Shown: positions 8,129 through 17,298 of the stretch, in pieces
Numbering within the stretch: the stretch's first letter is position 1
Layout: the number at the start of each line of letters is the position of its first letter
Assembly: GCF_008281175.1 (NCBI RefSeq)
Contig: NZ_CP036524.1
Coordinates: 1,302,001 to 1,366,000, forward strand
From: [Clostridium] hylemonae DSM 15053
GTDB taxonomy: Bacteria; Bacillota; Clostridia; Lachnospirales; Lachnospiraceae
Direction: 5' to 3'
Length of the DNA: 64,000 nt
Made by a program: the position numbers and the translations under genes
Notes under the pieces: model-generated
Databases searched by the model: none
Told to the model about the DNA's origin: nothing
What the model saw: only the letters and a program-made list of their open reading frames with translations

Positions 8129-9085
8129 ATGGGTAAAGAAGAAGCAGAAAAAAAGAAAAAATTCAGGATGAAGCGGGAGTATAATATGCTGCTCGTGCTC
8201 GTAGTCATGTTGGTCGTGTGTGCGTTCATTTCTCCGACTTTCCGTACTGTCCAGAATCTGATCAACTTGTTAGGGCACAATGCAGTCTATGGTCTTCTGG
8301 CGGTGGGGATGGCATTTGTCATCATCACAGGCGGCGTGGATCTGTCGGTCGGTTCAGTCTGTGCGCTGTCCGGGGTGATGTCGGCATATGCGTTCATTGA
8401 CTACGGCTTTATCGTGGGTCTGGCTGCGGGACTGGCGGTCGGCATCGTATGCGGGTTCATTAATGGCATTTTGCAGACTGTGATAGGTATGAATCACTTT
8501 GTGGCCACTCTCGGAATGATGACGATCGCGCGCGGAGCTGTCTATATCATTACGAGCGGGTTCAACATCTATGGGATACCTGAGGCGTACGGCGTCGTAG
8601 GCATGGGCTATCTGGGCCCGGTCCCTGTGGCGGGGATCATCTGGCTGGCCTGCGTTGTCATAGCGTTTCTCGTGTTGAAGTACACGAGATTCGGACAGTA
8701 TGTGTACGCCATCGGCGGGAATATGAATGCGGCATGGCTGTCCGGTATTAACACAAAGCTGGTAAAGACGGTTGTGTATGTGATCTGCGGTTTTTTTGCG
8801 GGCCTCGCGGGCGTGGTCCTGTCATGCAGGACTCTGCTGGCCGCGGCAAACGCGGCAGATACATATGAGCTGACTGCTATCTCAGCCTGTATCGTCGGAG
8901 GACTGTCTCTGGACGGAGGCAGGGGAAATGTGTGGGGCTCTGTCGTAGGCGTACTCATTCTCGGACTCATTCTGAACATTATGCAGCTCACAAGTGTGTC
9001 GAGTTACTGGCAGGATGCGGTCAAGGGTATCATTATCATAGGCGCGGTAGCGGTAGACTGTATGTCCAAGCTTAAGAGAGACTGA
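8129..9085 (+). CDS. sugar ABC transporter permease 1 (RbsC-like)
   Basis: The 318-residue hydrophobic protein belongs to the BPD_transp_2 permeases. It has about ten membrane segments and the family signature IITGGVDLSVGSV in the first third, then a conserved FVATLGMMTIARG block, AIGGN in the middle, and GGxSLDGGRG near the C-terminus. An in-frame TTG lies at 8108, but the ATG at 8129 after a purine-rich stretch is more likely. The next gene starts 11 bases after the stop, so translation is probably coupled. It forms the homodimeric channel for binding protein 1. Confidence 0.92.
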   Translation: MGKEEAEKKKKFRMKREYNMLLVLVVMLVVCAFISPTFRTVQNLINLLGHNAVYGLLAVGMAFVIITGGVDLSVGSVCALSGVMSAYAFIDYGFIVGLAAGLAVGIVCGFINGILQTVIGMNHFVATLGMMTIARGAVYIITSGFNIYGIPEAYGVVGMGYLGPVPVAGIIWLACVVIAFLVLKYTRFGQYVYAIGGNMNAAWLSGINTKLVKTVVYVICGFFAGLAGVVLSCRTLLAAANAADTYELTAISACIVGGLSLDGGRGNVWGSVVGVLILGLILNIMQLTSVSSYWQDAVKGIIIIGAVAVDCMSKLKRD

Positions 9086-9096
9086 GGTGGTATGGG

Positions 9097-10626
9097 ATGA
9101 AGGGAAATGTTTTGGAGATGAAACATATATCAAAGGACTTCAGCGGAGTCACCGTGCTTGAAGATATAGACTTTACACTGAGGCAGGGAGAAGTCCACGC
9201 GCTTGTAGGAGCCAACGGGGCCGGAAAGTCGACGCTGATGAAGATCATAAACGGCATCTGGGCGCGGTATTCAGGGGAAGTGTATCTGAACGGCACAAAG
9301 GTCAGATTTAAGAACCCGATCGACGCCGCGAAACGGGGGATTGGCATGATCCACCAGGAGCTTGACCTGACGCCGAACCTGACCGTTGCGGAAAACATAT
9401 ATCTCGGAAGAGAACCGAAAAAGAGCGGTACGATACTGATAGATAAAAGGAAAATGGCTGAGGAGGCGCAGAAGCTGCTTGATGAGCTGCATTTTGACGT
9501 GGATGCGGGGGAGAAGGTCGTCAACCTGCCCACGGCAAAGCAGCAGCTTGCCCTCATTGCCAGAACCGTATCCATGGAGGCGAGCCTCATCATTATGGAT
9601 GAGCCCACGTCTTCCCTGTCCATATCTGAGATAGATAATTTGTTCCGGGTGATCAAGGAGCTGAAAAGCCGCGGGATCAGCATTATCTACATCTCTCATT
9701 TTCTGGAGGAGATATTCAAAATTGCGGACAGGGTGACCGTGCTCAGAAACGGCAGACTCGTCGGCACAAAGTACGCGGCGGAGACTCAAATAGGAGAAGT
9801 TATCTCCATGATGGTCGGTGAAGGCCACACACAGGATAAGAAATTCTACAGAGAACATCCATCGGACGAGATCCATCTGAAAGTAGAAAATATGAGCCAG
9901 GTACAAGGCCAGGTACACGATATCAGTTTTGTGCTGCATAAAGGAGAGATACTCGGTGTAGCCGGCGTCCTCGGCTCAGGGAGAACGGAGATCGGGAAGA
10001 TGATCTTCGGGGCCATGAAAAAAAGACCCGGGTATAAGCTGGAGCTCAGCGGCGGGACCTGCGCTATGAAGAGCCCAAAAGAGGCGGTGAACCGGGGAGT
10101 TGCGTTTGTCTCTGAAAACCGTAAAACGGAGGGACTGATCATGAAAGCCTCTCTTCTTAGTAATATCGCGCTCGTACCGCTGGCAAGGCAGAGGACTCCG
10201 TGGGTGAACCACCGGCGTCTGGAGCGGACGGCAAAGACGATGGGAAGCAGAATGAGCCTCAAATATTCTGCCATGAGCCAGACAGCGGATTCACTGTCGG
10301 GCGGAAACCAGCAGAAGATCGTCCTGAGCAAGTGGCTGGCCACAGACATCAACCTGCTCATTCTCGACCAGCCGACACGGGGAATTGACGTAGGGGCCAA
10401 GAATGAGATCTATGCGCTGGCAGATGAACTGGCCAGAAAGGGAACGTCCATCATCTATATATCAGACGAACTGGAGGAACTGTATAACCTGTGCGACCGG
10501 ATACTCGTGATCAAGAAGGGCGGCATCGTGGCAGACATGGAGAACTATGACAGACAGGTGACAAAGGCAGAATTATTTGAAAAGATGATCACGGACAAAG
10601 AAGGAGAGACGGTTGATCTGCTTTGA
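9097..10626 (+). CDS. sugar ABC transporter ATP-binding protein 1 (RbsA-like, two NBDs)
   Basis: The 509-residue protein carries two ABC domains in tandem. The first has a full Walker A (GANGAGKST, about 38-46) and Walker B MDEPTSSLS. The second has the degenerate Walker A GVLGSGRTE, normal for the RbsA/MglA group, an intact LSGGNQQK signature, and an unusual Walker B in which the expected DEP is DQP (LDQPTRGID). Because the second site is already degenerate in this family, the Glu-to-Gln change should not abolish transport. GAGGTGG precedes the ATG. It powers the permease encoded just upstream. Confidence 0.94.
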   Translation: MKGNVLEMKHISKDFSGVTVLEDIDFTLRQGEVHALVGANGAGKSTLMKIINGIWARYSGEVYLNGTKVRFKNPIDAAKRGIGMIHQELDLTPNLTVAENIYLGREPKKSGTILIDKRKMAEEAQKLLDELHFDVDAGEKVVNLPTAKQQLALIARTVSMEASLIIMDEPTSSLSISEIDNLFRVIKELKSRGISIIYISHFLEEIFKIADRVTVLRNGRLVGTKYAAETQIGEVISMMVGEGHTQDKKFYREHPSDEIHLKVENMSQVQGQVHDISFVLHKGEILGVAGVLGSGRTEIGKMIFGAMKKRPGYKLELSGGTCAMKSPKEAVNRGVAFVSENRKTEGLIMKASLLSNIALVPLARQRTPWVNHRRLERTAKTMGSRMSLKYSAMSQTADSLSGGNQQKIVLSKWLATDINLLILDQPTRGIDVGAKNEIYALADELARKGTSIIYISDELEELYNLCDRILVIKKGGIVADMENYDRQVTKAELFEKMITDKEGETVDLL

Positions 10627-10667
10627 AAGAAAGAGAAAGAAACAGCCGGTGACAGGAGGAATATGAT

Positions 10668-11843
10668 ATGAGAGGATTGCAGCTTTGCGGAACGTGGAAA
10701 CCGAGGCGCGGATATACGCCCACGCAGAGGGAAATAGAAGACAAAAGGGCGCTTTGCGGAAAGAATATATGGTATGCGCCGAAAATCGAAGTGACAGAGC
10801 TTCCGACGCCTGAGCCTGCGGACGATGAAGTGCTGATGGAAGTCGGCGCCTGTGGTATCTGCGGTTCCGATACGTGTTTTCTTGACACAGACGAGGAGGG
10901 GTATCTGGACTACGTAGGCCATACGAGACTGCCGGTAATATTCGGACATGAATTTTCCGGCAGGGTAGTGGCGGCCGGAAAGCGTGTGACGAGGTTTAAG
11001 GAAGGGGATCTGGTCACCGCGGAGACGATGAACTGGTGCGGAAAATGTATGCCCTGCAGGAAAGGGATGTTCAACCAGTGCGAAAACCTGGAAGAAATAG
11101 GCTTTTCATTAAATGGCGGTTTTGGGCAGTATCTGACGGCTAAGGAAAAATACTGTCTTGATATCAATCAATTTAAGGAAGTATACGGCAGCGAGGCGAA
11201 AGCGCTGGAAGCCGGCGCGCTGATCGAACCGACGGCAGTGGCCTATAACGGGATGTTCATCCGGTCAGGCGGTTTTCTTCCGGGCAGCTATGTGGCCGTA
11301 TTTGGCGCCGGTCCGATCGGACTGAGCGCGGTACAGCTGGCCAAAGCCGCCGGAGCGGCCAAAGTGATCGTGTTTGAATACTCGGCGCCGCGTCTTGAGC
11401 TGGCGGCCAAAGTTGGGGCTACAGATCTATGCAGTCTGGCACATATCGCTTCACAGGGCGGTACGCCGGCGGACACAATGAGAGAACTGACAGATGGAAA
11501 GGGAGTGTATATGGCCGTGGAATGTACGGCATTCTGCAATAAAAATATTCCCTATATCCAGCAGGCGCTTGCCGTAGGCGGAAAAGTGGTCCAGATCGGG
11601 CATCACGCGGGGCGGACCGAAATGTTCGGGCAGTATTTTCAGAAGAGCGGCGCCGCGCTGTACGGAAGCAACGGCAGTTCCGGGCACGGAATATGGGAGA
11701 ACGTAATACGCCTCATAGCTTCCGGCCGGATAGACCCGGGTAAGCTCGTGGAAAAATGCTTTACGCTGGATGAAGCGGCAGAGGGGCTTAGGGAGGCCAA
11801 AAACGGAACAGGCGGAAAGTATCTCATAACGCCGAACCGATAA
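10668..11843 (+). CDS. iolM: IolM-like zinc alcohol dehydrogenase 1 (scyllo-inosose 3-dehydrogenase family)
   Basis: This 391-residue medium-chain dehydrogenase has catalytic-zinc ligands in GICGSD (C65), GHE (H94, E95) and E187, four structural-zinc Cys (124, 127, 130, 138) and the NAD motif GAGPIG (213-218). The N-terminal block GTWKPRRGYTPTQRE is not general to sorbitol dehydrogenases but matches what I recall of Thermotoga maritima IolM, which oxidises scyllo-inosose to a diketo-inositol. It is first of a tandem pair, 33 bases before a close paralogue. Two neighbouring copies may act on different stereoisomers or one on a later intermediate. Fold is certain, substrate is inferred. Confidence 0.75.
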   Translation: MRGLQLCGTWKPRRGYTPTQREIEDKRALCGKNIWYAPKIEVTELPTPEPADDEVLMEVGACGICGSDTCFLDTDEEGYLDYVGHTRLPVIFGHEFSGRVVAAGKRVTRFKEGDLVTAETMNWCGKCMPCRKGMFNQCENLEEIGFSLNGGFGQYLTAKEKYCLDINQFKEVYGSEAKALEAGALIEPTAVAYNGMFIRSGGFLPGSYVAVFGAGPIGLSAVQLAKAAGAAKVIVFEYSAPRLELAAKVGATDLCSLAHIASQGGTPADTMRELTDGKGVYMAVECTAFCNKNIPYIQQALAVGGKVVQIGHHAGRTEMFGQYFQKSGAALYGSNGSSGHGIWENVIRLIASGRIDPGKLVEKCFTLDEAAEGLREAKNGTGGKYLITPNR

Positions 11844-11876
11844 TTTCAGATGAGAGACAGACGGAGGTAGGAGAAT

Positions 11877-13061
11877 ATGAAAGCTTTACAGGCAACTGGC
11901 ACGTGGATCCCCAAACCGGGTTATGAACCGACAGAGAGAGAAAAAAGAGACCGGCGCGCTGTCAGCGGAGACCGTATATACAGCCGGCCGGTCATTGGAT
12001 TTGTGGAAATACCGGTTCCGGAACCAAAGGACGATGAAGTGCTTATGAGGATCGGCGGGGTGGGCGTGTGCGGTTCGGACACCACATTCCTCGGAGCAGA
12101 TGAACAGGGATATTCGCGTTATGCGGGCCACTGCAGGTTTCCGTGCGTTATCGGCCATGAGTTTGCCGGGGAGGTCGTAAAAGTGGGAAAGGCGGTCACG
12201 ATGTTTAAGCCCGGAGATCTTGTGACGGCGGAGACGATGAACTGGTGCGGGGAATGTGAAGCGTGCCGTATGGGAATGTATAACCAGTGCGAGAATCTGG
12301 AGGAGATCGGATTTACACTGGACGGCGCATATGCGGAGTATCTCGTGGCGAAAGAGAAGTTCTGTTTTGATATATCGGCGCTGGAACATATTTACGGTTC
12401 CAAGAGCAAAGCGCTTCATATCGGCGCGCTCATAGAACCGCTGGCGGTGGCTTATAACGGAATCTTTGAAAGAGGCGGCGGCTTCAGACCGGGAAGTGAC
12501 ATAGTCATCTTCGGCGCAGGGCCGATCGGGCTGTCCGCCCTGTCGCTGGCTGTCGCCGCCGGGGCAGGCAGGGTCATCGTGTTTGAAAAGTCAGCCGCGA
12601 GAATGAAACTGGCAGAAAAGATCGGGGCCACGTACGTATGTGATATTGACGGACTGCTGGCGGAGGGCTTAAGCCCCGGACAGAAGGTGCTTGAACTGAC
12701 CGGCAAAAAAGGAGCGGAAGTCTTTATTGAGGCGACGGAATTCCAGAGGGACAATATCCCGGAGATAGAACAAGCGCTGGCCGTCGGCGCAAAGGTCATA
12801 CAAATAGGGATCTCATCTAAAACGATGGAGATGGACGTAGAAAGACTTCAGGTCGCCGGAGCCAGCTATCACGGCACGATCGGCAGCGCCGGCCACGGTA
12901 TATGGCAGAACGTCATCGCGCTCATTGCACAGGGCAGAGTAGATCCGCAGATCTATATGAATCCGCGCATCTACACATTGGAGGAATCACTTGAGGCGAT
13001 AGAAGACGCGGCAAAGTGCGGGGCAGGGAAAAATGTGGTAGACCCGGGCCTCAGGGCATAG
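11877..13061 (+). CDS. iolM: IolM-like zinc alcohol dehydrogenase 2
   Basis: The 394-residue paralogue of the preceding gene keeps every hallmark: the GTWIPKPGYEPTERE opening, GVCGSD and GHE zinc ligands, the CGECEACRMGMYNQC structural-zinc loop, and the GAGPIGLS dinucleotide motif. It is closer in its opening to the third copy at 23239 than to copy 1. Start ATG follows GGAGGTAGG. Tandem duplication with divergence suggests two oxidations in one pathway, or parallel handling of cyclitol isomers. The alternative of a generic polyol dehydrogenase cannot be excluded from sequence alone. Confidence 0.75.
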   Translation: MKALQATGTWIPKPGYEPTEREKRDRRAVSGDRIYSRPVIGFVEIPVPEPKDDEVLMRIGGVGVCGSDTTFLGADEQGYSRYAGHCRFPCVIGHEFAGEVVKVGKAVTMFKPGDLVTAETMNWCGECEACRMGMYNQCENLEEIGFTLDGAYAEYLVAKEKFCFDISALEHIYGSKSKALHIGALIEPLAVAYNGIFERGGGFRPGSDIVIFGAGPIGLSALSLAVAAGAGRVIVFEKSAARMKLAEKIGATYVCDIDGLLAEGLSPGQKVLELTGKKGAEVFIEATEFQRDNIPEIEQALAVGAKVIQIGISSKTMEMDVERLQVAGASYHGTIGSAGHGIWQNVIALIAQGRVDPQIYMNPRIYTLEESLEAIEDAAKCGAGKNVVDPGLRA

Positions 13062-13077
13062 GAGGAGAGAATACACT

Positions 13078-14226
13078 ATGAAAAAACTGAAAATAGGACT
13101 GATAGGAATCGGGTATATCGGATGCGCCCATGTGACGGCCATCCGCAGGTGCCCCAATGCCATTCTCCATGCGGTGGCAGATACAGACCGGCAGCTGCTT
13201 GAGAGGAAGAAAGAGGAACTGGGGCTGGAAAAAGTATACGACAATGTGGATGAAATGCTGGCAGATCCTGAGATCGACGTCATTCACGACTGTACGCCAA
13301 ACCACATGCATCTGGAACTGAACAGAAAGATCATTCAGGCAGGGAAGCACGTATTCAGTGAAAAGCCTGTGGCCGCTTCCGCAAAGGAATCCGCAAAGCT
13401 GCTTGACATACTCGGTGAAAACCCGGATATCGTGGCGGGCGTAAATCACAATTACCGCATGAATGTCATGGTACAGGATATGAAGCACAGAGTACAGTCG
13501 GGCGAGATCGGAAGACCCAGGTTAGTCTATGGCTCATACCTGCTCGACTGGCTTTTGTATGACACAGACTATGACTGGAGGCTGGAGAAGAAATTTGCGG
13601 GAAAGTCCCGGGCGGTCGCTGATATCGGCACGCATTGGATGGATACCGCCCAGACTGTGGCCGGAGCCAGGATAACAGAAGTGTTTGCCAATCTGGAGAC
13701 GATGCTTCCCGTGAGAAAACGGCCGGTAAAAAACAGCGCGTCAGGAGAGATAGCTTATGAAGAGTATCAGATCGACACGGAAGACTACGGCGCTGTATTT
13801 GCGCGCTTTGAGAACGGCGCGTTCGGACTCTTCCACGTAAGCCAGATATCCCCGGGAAAGAAATGCCGCCTGGACCTGACGGTGGACGGCGAGACGGATT
13901 CCCTGTACTGGAATCAGGAGGAGGCCGACCGTCTGTGGGCAGGACACAGGGGCAGAGGGAACGAATATATTTTCCGCGATCCGAAGATGCTGCCGCCCGA
14001 GACTCTTGCGTATACCTATATGCCGGCCGGGCACCCGGAAGGATGGAACGATGCGGTATACAATAACATCCATTCCTTTTATACGTTTATTTTGGAGGGG
14101 AAAAAGACCGGGCGCGACAAGCCGGATTTTGCCACATTTGAGGAATGTCACTATCTGAACCGGCTGACCGAGGCGATCCTCGAGAGCAGCCGTACAAAAC
14201 AATGGATCCGTCTGGAGGATGAATAA
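13078..14226 (+). CDS. Gfo/Idh/MocA family oxidoreductase 1 (long type)
   Basis: The 382-residue protein opens with the NAD(P) motif GLIGIGYIGCAH and has the family EKPVA motif (lysine of the catalytic set) and a DIGTHWMDTAQ block with the catalytic His region. It belongs to the longer Gfo type with a DWLLYDTDYDWRL insert, like the protein at 30788. Both long copies are followed directly by a TIM-barrel isomerase of 325-335 residues. Such pairs oxidise a sugar hydroxyl and then isomerise or eliminate. The exact substrate, whether a free sugar, a cyclitol or a glycoside, is not visible. GGAGGAGAG precedes the ATG. Confidence 0.85.
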   Translation: MKKLKIGLIGIGYIGCAHVTAIRRCPNAILHAVADTDRQLLERKKEELGLEKVYDNVDEMLADPEIDVIHDCTPNHMHLELNRKIIQAGKHVFSEKPVAASAKESAKLLDILGENPDIVAGVNHNYRMNVMVQDMKHRVQSGEIGRPRLVYGSYLLDWLLYDTDYDWRLEKKFAGKSRAVADIGTHWMDTAQTVAGARITEVFANLETMLPVRKRPVKNSASGEIAYEEYQIDTEDYGAVFARFENGAFGLFHVSQISPGKKCRLDLTVDGETDSLYWNQEEADRLWAGHRGRGNEYIFRDPKMLPPETLAYTYMPAGHPEGWNDAVYNNIHSFYTFILEGKKTGRDKPDFATFEECHYLNRLTEAILESSRTKQWIRLEDE

Positions 14227-14239
14227 AGGAGGAAAGGTA

Positions 14240-15217
14240 ATGAAACTCGGATTGTGTACAGGAACGTATTCGGATCTGCCGCTGGATGAAGTATGCCGGC
14301 TTGCGGTCCTCTACGGATATGAAACGCTGGAAATTGAGACATTTGAGAGGGACAATCTGCATCTGGACATCCATACGATCTTTGACGGAGACAATATCCG
14401 GAAGTTCAAGAAGAAGATCCAGGATTACGGTCTTGAGATATCCACCCTCGGAAACCACCCGGAGAGCCAGCTCGTTATGGGACCGTTCGGGCAGGATACA
14501 GATGATATCTACCACGGGACAAAAGAGGAGAAGATAAAGTTCGGCACCGAAGCAGTCATCAGGGCGGCCCAGGCGGCCAATGAGATGGAGATCCCGGTCG
14601 TCGTCGGATTTACCGGCTGTGAGAACTTTGGCCGCGTATGCCAGTGGCCGGACGCGCGGGCATGGGAGCGGGAAGAAGAGATATTTGCGCAGCGCTGGGG
14701 CAAGATACTTGACAAGTATGACGAGTACGGAGTCAAATTCGCCCATGAGCCGCACCCGAATCAGATGGTGTACGATATCGAGACCGCACAGCGGAGCGTA
14801 GAACTGCTCGGGCAGCACAAAGCGTGGGGCTTTAACTTTGACCCGGCCAATATGATGATGTACGGGATCGATGTGGAGGCTTTTATAGACCTTCTTGGAG
14901 ACCGCATCTACGGAGTACATGCAAAGGACGCCCAGATCGTGAAGCAGAATGCGGGGCGTTCCGGTCTGAACCCGCATGGAAATTACCGGAGGATCGACAG
15001 GGGATTCCGTTTCCGCATACCCGGGTGGGGAAATGTAAACTGGCAGGATGTCATCACGGAGCTTTCGATGGTAGGTTATTTCGGTCCGCTGACATTTGAA
15101 CATGAAGATATTACGATGAGCCGGCAGGACGGGATGAAAAAGACGGCTGAATTTTTGAAGCCTTTGCTGATAGACGCGCCGTTTGAAGGCCGCAGCGACC
15201 TGAATTTCAGGTTTTAG
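14240..15217 (+). CDS. sugar phosphate isomerase/epimerase family TIM barrel 1 (long type)
   Basis: The 325-residue protein is an AP-endonuclease-2-fold barrel with the usual metal ligand pattern: an early LEIETFE strand, HEPHPNQ, NFDPANMM, GVHAKD, and a C-terminal TFEHED. The ATG at 14240 follows AAAGGAGGAAAGG that itself overlaps the end of the upstream gene; an in-frame ATG at 14219 lacks such a site. It pairs with the long Gfo enzyme just upstream, an arrangement repeated at 30788-32951. Possible roles are isomerisation of a keto-sugar or keto-cyclitol, or beta-elimination from a 3-keto glycoside. Confidence 0.85.
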   Translation: MKLGLCTGTYSDLPLDEVCRLAVLYGYETLEIETFERDNLHLDIHTIFDGDNIRKFKKKIQDYGLEISTLGNHPESQLVMGPFGQDTDDIYHGTKEEKIKFGTEAVIRAAQAANEMEIPVVVGFTGCENFGRVCQWPDARAWEREEEIFAQRWGKILDKYDEYGVKFAHEPHPNQMVYDIETAQRSVELLGQHKAWGFNFDPANMMMYGIDVEAFIDLLGDRIYGVHAKDAQIVKQNAGRSGLNPHGNYRRIDRGFRFRIPGWGNVNWQDVITELSMVGYFGPLTFEHEDITMSRQDGMKKTAEFLKPLLIDAPFEGRSDLNFRF

Positions 15218-15267
15218 CAGTCTGCCCCCATTTGTCATAGCCATGAAGGAAAGAGGAGAGAGCACAT

Positions 15268-16302
15268 ATGAAGGATTGTGTAACAGCAGCAGTGATAGGA
15301 CTTGGCAGGATCGGAAGAACACATGCGGAGATACTCGTAAGCCGTGTCGGCAGCGTCAGGGTAAAATACGCGGCGGATGCATTTCTGAACGAAGAGATGA
15401 AAAAGTGGGCCAAAGAACTGGGGATCAAAGGCGTGACAGACGACCCGGAAATCTGCCTGCAGGATCCGGAGGTGGACGCGGTCTATATCTGTACAAGTAC
15501 AGACACACATTCAGAGTATATCACCCGCGCAGCCAAAGCCGGAAAACATATATTCAGTGAAAAACCACTGGATTCCGATCTGGTGAGATTAAGCGGCGCC
15601 CTGAGAGAAGCAGAAAAAGCGGGCGTAAAATTCCAGACCGGCTTTATGAGGCGGTTCGACAGAAACCACAGTAAGGCAAAAGCGCTGATCCAGTCAGGAA
15701 AGGTCGGGCGTGGGCAGATGATAAGGCTGTCGTGCAGAGATACGGTACAGAGCCCGTACGAATATCTGAAAGTGTCAGGCGGCATATTTTTTGATATGAT
15801 GATCCATGATTTTGATATGGTAAGATTCCTCACAGACAGTGAAGCGGAGGAGATATACGCTGCCGGGGGTGTTTTCACGGACGAACGGCTGAACGACATT
15901 CCAGATGTAGATACGGCCGCGGCCTTCGTGCGCATGAAAAACGGCATGCTGGCAGTCATTGACAACGGCCGCCAGTGCTGGTACGGCCATGACCAGAGGT
16001 CGGAGATCTTCTGCACGGAGGGGACCGTGCAGGTCATGAACGAGCATGAGGATACGGTCGTTGTCAAAAAAGGTGACGGAATATACGCACCGAAGCCGCC
16101 GGATTTCTTTATAGAACGGTATTACGAGGCGTACGTGGCGGAGAACCAGTCCTTTGTGGACAGCATTCTCTTCGACAGGCCTGCCGCAGTCACGGCTGCG
16201 GACGGAGTGGAGCCAATCAGGATGGCCAAAGCGGCTCAGTTATCTCTGGAACAAAACCGTCCGGTAAAGCTCAGTGAGATCACAGAATACCGCATCGTTT
16301 AG
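15268..16302 (+). CDS. iolG: Gfo/Idh/MocA family oxidoreductase 2 (IolG-like inositol 2-dehydrogenase)
   Basis: The 344-residue protein has GLGRIGRTHAE, TSTDTHSEY, GKHIFSEKP, RRFDRNH, MIHDFDMVRFL and WYGHDQR, a set of blocks characteristic of bacterial IolG (inositol 2-dehydrogenase), which oxidises myo-inositol to scyllo-inosose with NAD. It is the last gene of the first catabolic operon, 50 bases after the isomerase, and is followed by a strong terminator. A close homologue is encoded at 18702. The IolG assignment agrees with the IolM-like genes of the same operon, which would act on its product. Confidence 0.8.
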   Translation: MKDCVTAAVIGLGRIGRTHAEILVSRVGSVRVKYAADAFLNEEMKKWAKELGIKGVTDDPEICLQDPEVDAVYICTSTDTHSEYITRAAKAGKHIFSEKPLDSDLVRLSGALREAEKAGVKFQTGFMRRFDRNHSKAKALIQSGKVGRGQMIRLSCRDTVQSPYEYLKVSGGIFFDMMIHDFDMVRFLTDSEAEEIYAAGGVFTDERLNDIPDVDTAAAFVRMKNGMLAVIDNGRQCWYGHDQRSEIFCTEGTVQVMNEHEDTVVVKKGDGIYAPKPPDFFIERYYEAYVAENQSFVDSILFDRPAAVTAADGVEPIRMAKAAQLSLEQNRPVKLSEITEYRIV

Positions 16303-16343
16303 ACGGAAACAACGATAAGATGGAAAATAATGGAAACGGTTCA

Positions 16344-16389
16344 CCCCTGTCCTTTTGATATAATTTATATCAGAAGGACAGGGGTTTTT
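16344..16389 (+). terminator. strong intrinsic terminator of first catabolic operon
   Basis: An 11-bp stem (16344-16354 with 16374-16384) is capped by a second AT hairpin in the loop and followed by five Ts at 16385-16389. It also sits just beyond the stop of the minus-strand AraC gene at 16396. Confidence 0.9.
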
Positions 16390-16395
16390 GACGCG

Positions 16396-17298
16396 TCAGT
16401 TCATCAGATTTTTTTTGTACTCTCTCGGCGAACAGCCCATGTATTTGCGGAAGACTTCCGAATAATAGCTGGAGCCGGAAAACCCGACCTGGCTTGCGAT
16501 TTCCGTGATGCTGCATGTGTCGGTGACGAGCAGCGGAAGACTTTTTTGTATGCGGTACCGCAGCAGATATTCAAACGGTGTCTGGTGCAGCGTTTTCTTG
16601 AAGATACGGCAGAATTCACTTTTGCTCGTGTGGCACGATTCGGCCATCTGGTCGAGGGTGATAGGATCCGTATAACTGCTGTGGATAAATATAATGGCAT
16701 TTTTAAGCCGTGAGATCTGCTTTGCTTCAGCCAGTCCGGCTCCGGAGGGAAGCTGGCTGCGCTGGAACTCTTCAAATAATAATGCCCAGAGCTCACAGAG
16801 CCGGCTTTTGATATGCAGCTCATAACAGGCGTTTTCTTCTGTGTAAAATGCAGCCATTTCTTTCATGATCTTCTGAAACGTTTCATTTCCGTCTGCTCCG
16901 TCCCGGAACACAAAGGAGGTGAAGTTATCCGTATTGAGCAGGGGGAACGTGTAGTTTGTATCGATATCGCTCTTTTCATATCCATAGATGAGAGAAGGGT
17001 TGAAAGTGGCGACGATATATTTACAGTCATTATTTTCAAACATACAGCCGGAGTGCAGTGCGTTGGAATTGACAAAGAGGCAGTCTCCCTTTCCCAGCTG
17101 ATACAGGTTCTGGTTCACCTGATAGGTCATAGTGCCTTCCAGTATGCAGGCGATCTCAAGCTCGGGGTGCCAGTGGCAGTTGAAACGGCCGAACTGGTAG
17201 GCGGAAAGAGTGACATATATCAGGTAGAAGGGGAAACCGTAATTGCCGTGCGGGTTCAATTCCAGCATATTTTTGTCGGTGATAATCTCACGAATCAT
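16396..17298 (-). CDS. AraC family transcriptional regulator 2
   Basis: The 300-residue protein has a cupin sensor domain with HWHPELEI, as in the first regulator, and a C-terminal double HTH (DQMAESCHTSKSEFCRIFKK and TEIASQVGFSGSSYYSEVFRK blocks). The ATG at 17298 is preferred over an upstream ATG at 17376 because GGAGG lies just before it and the upstream extension is low-complexity hydrophobic. It is transcribed divergently from the second importer operon, the classic position for a local activator, with shared TGTTAT-type sites in between. Its cupin block is similar to that of the regulator at 5835, so the two may recognise the same DNA motif. Confidence 0.9.
   Translation of the reverse strand: MIREIITDKNMLELNPHGNYGFPFYLIYVTLSAYQFGRFNCHWHPELEIACILEGTMTYQVNQNLYQLGKGDCLFVNSNALHSGCMFENNDCKYIVATFNPSLIYGYEKSDIDTNYTFPLLNTDNFTSFVFRDGADGNETFQKIMKEMAAFYTEENACYELHIKSRLCELWALLFEEFQRSQLPSGAGLAEAKQISRLKNAIIFIHSSYTDPITLDQMAESCHTSKSEFCRIFKKTLHQTPFEYLLRYRIQKSLPLLVTDTCSITEIASQVGFSGSSYYSEVFRKYMGCSPREYKKNLMN

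Noticed and set aside
14087-15322. 411-codon open frame on the minus strand
   Set aside because: It lies antisense to a well-conserved TIM-barrel gene, has no ribosome site and reads as low-complexity with many Cys, His and Arg; it reflects codon bias of the plus-strand gene.
16331-16345. Catabolite-responsive element (cre)
   Set aside because: TGGAAACGG matches only the left half of the consensus; it lies downstream of an operon, not at a promoter.
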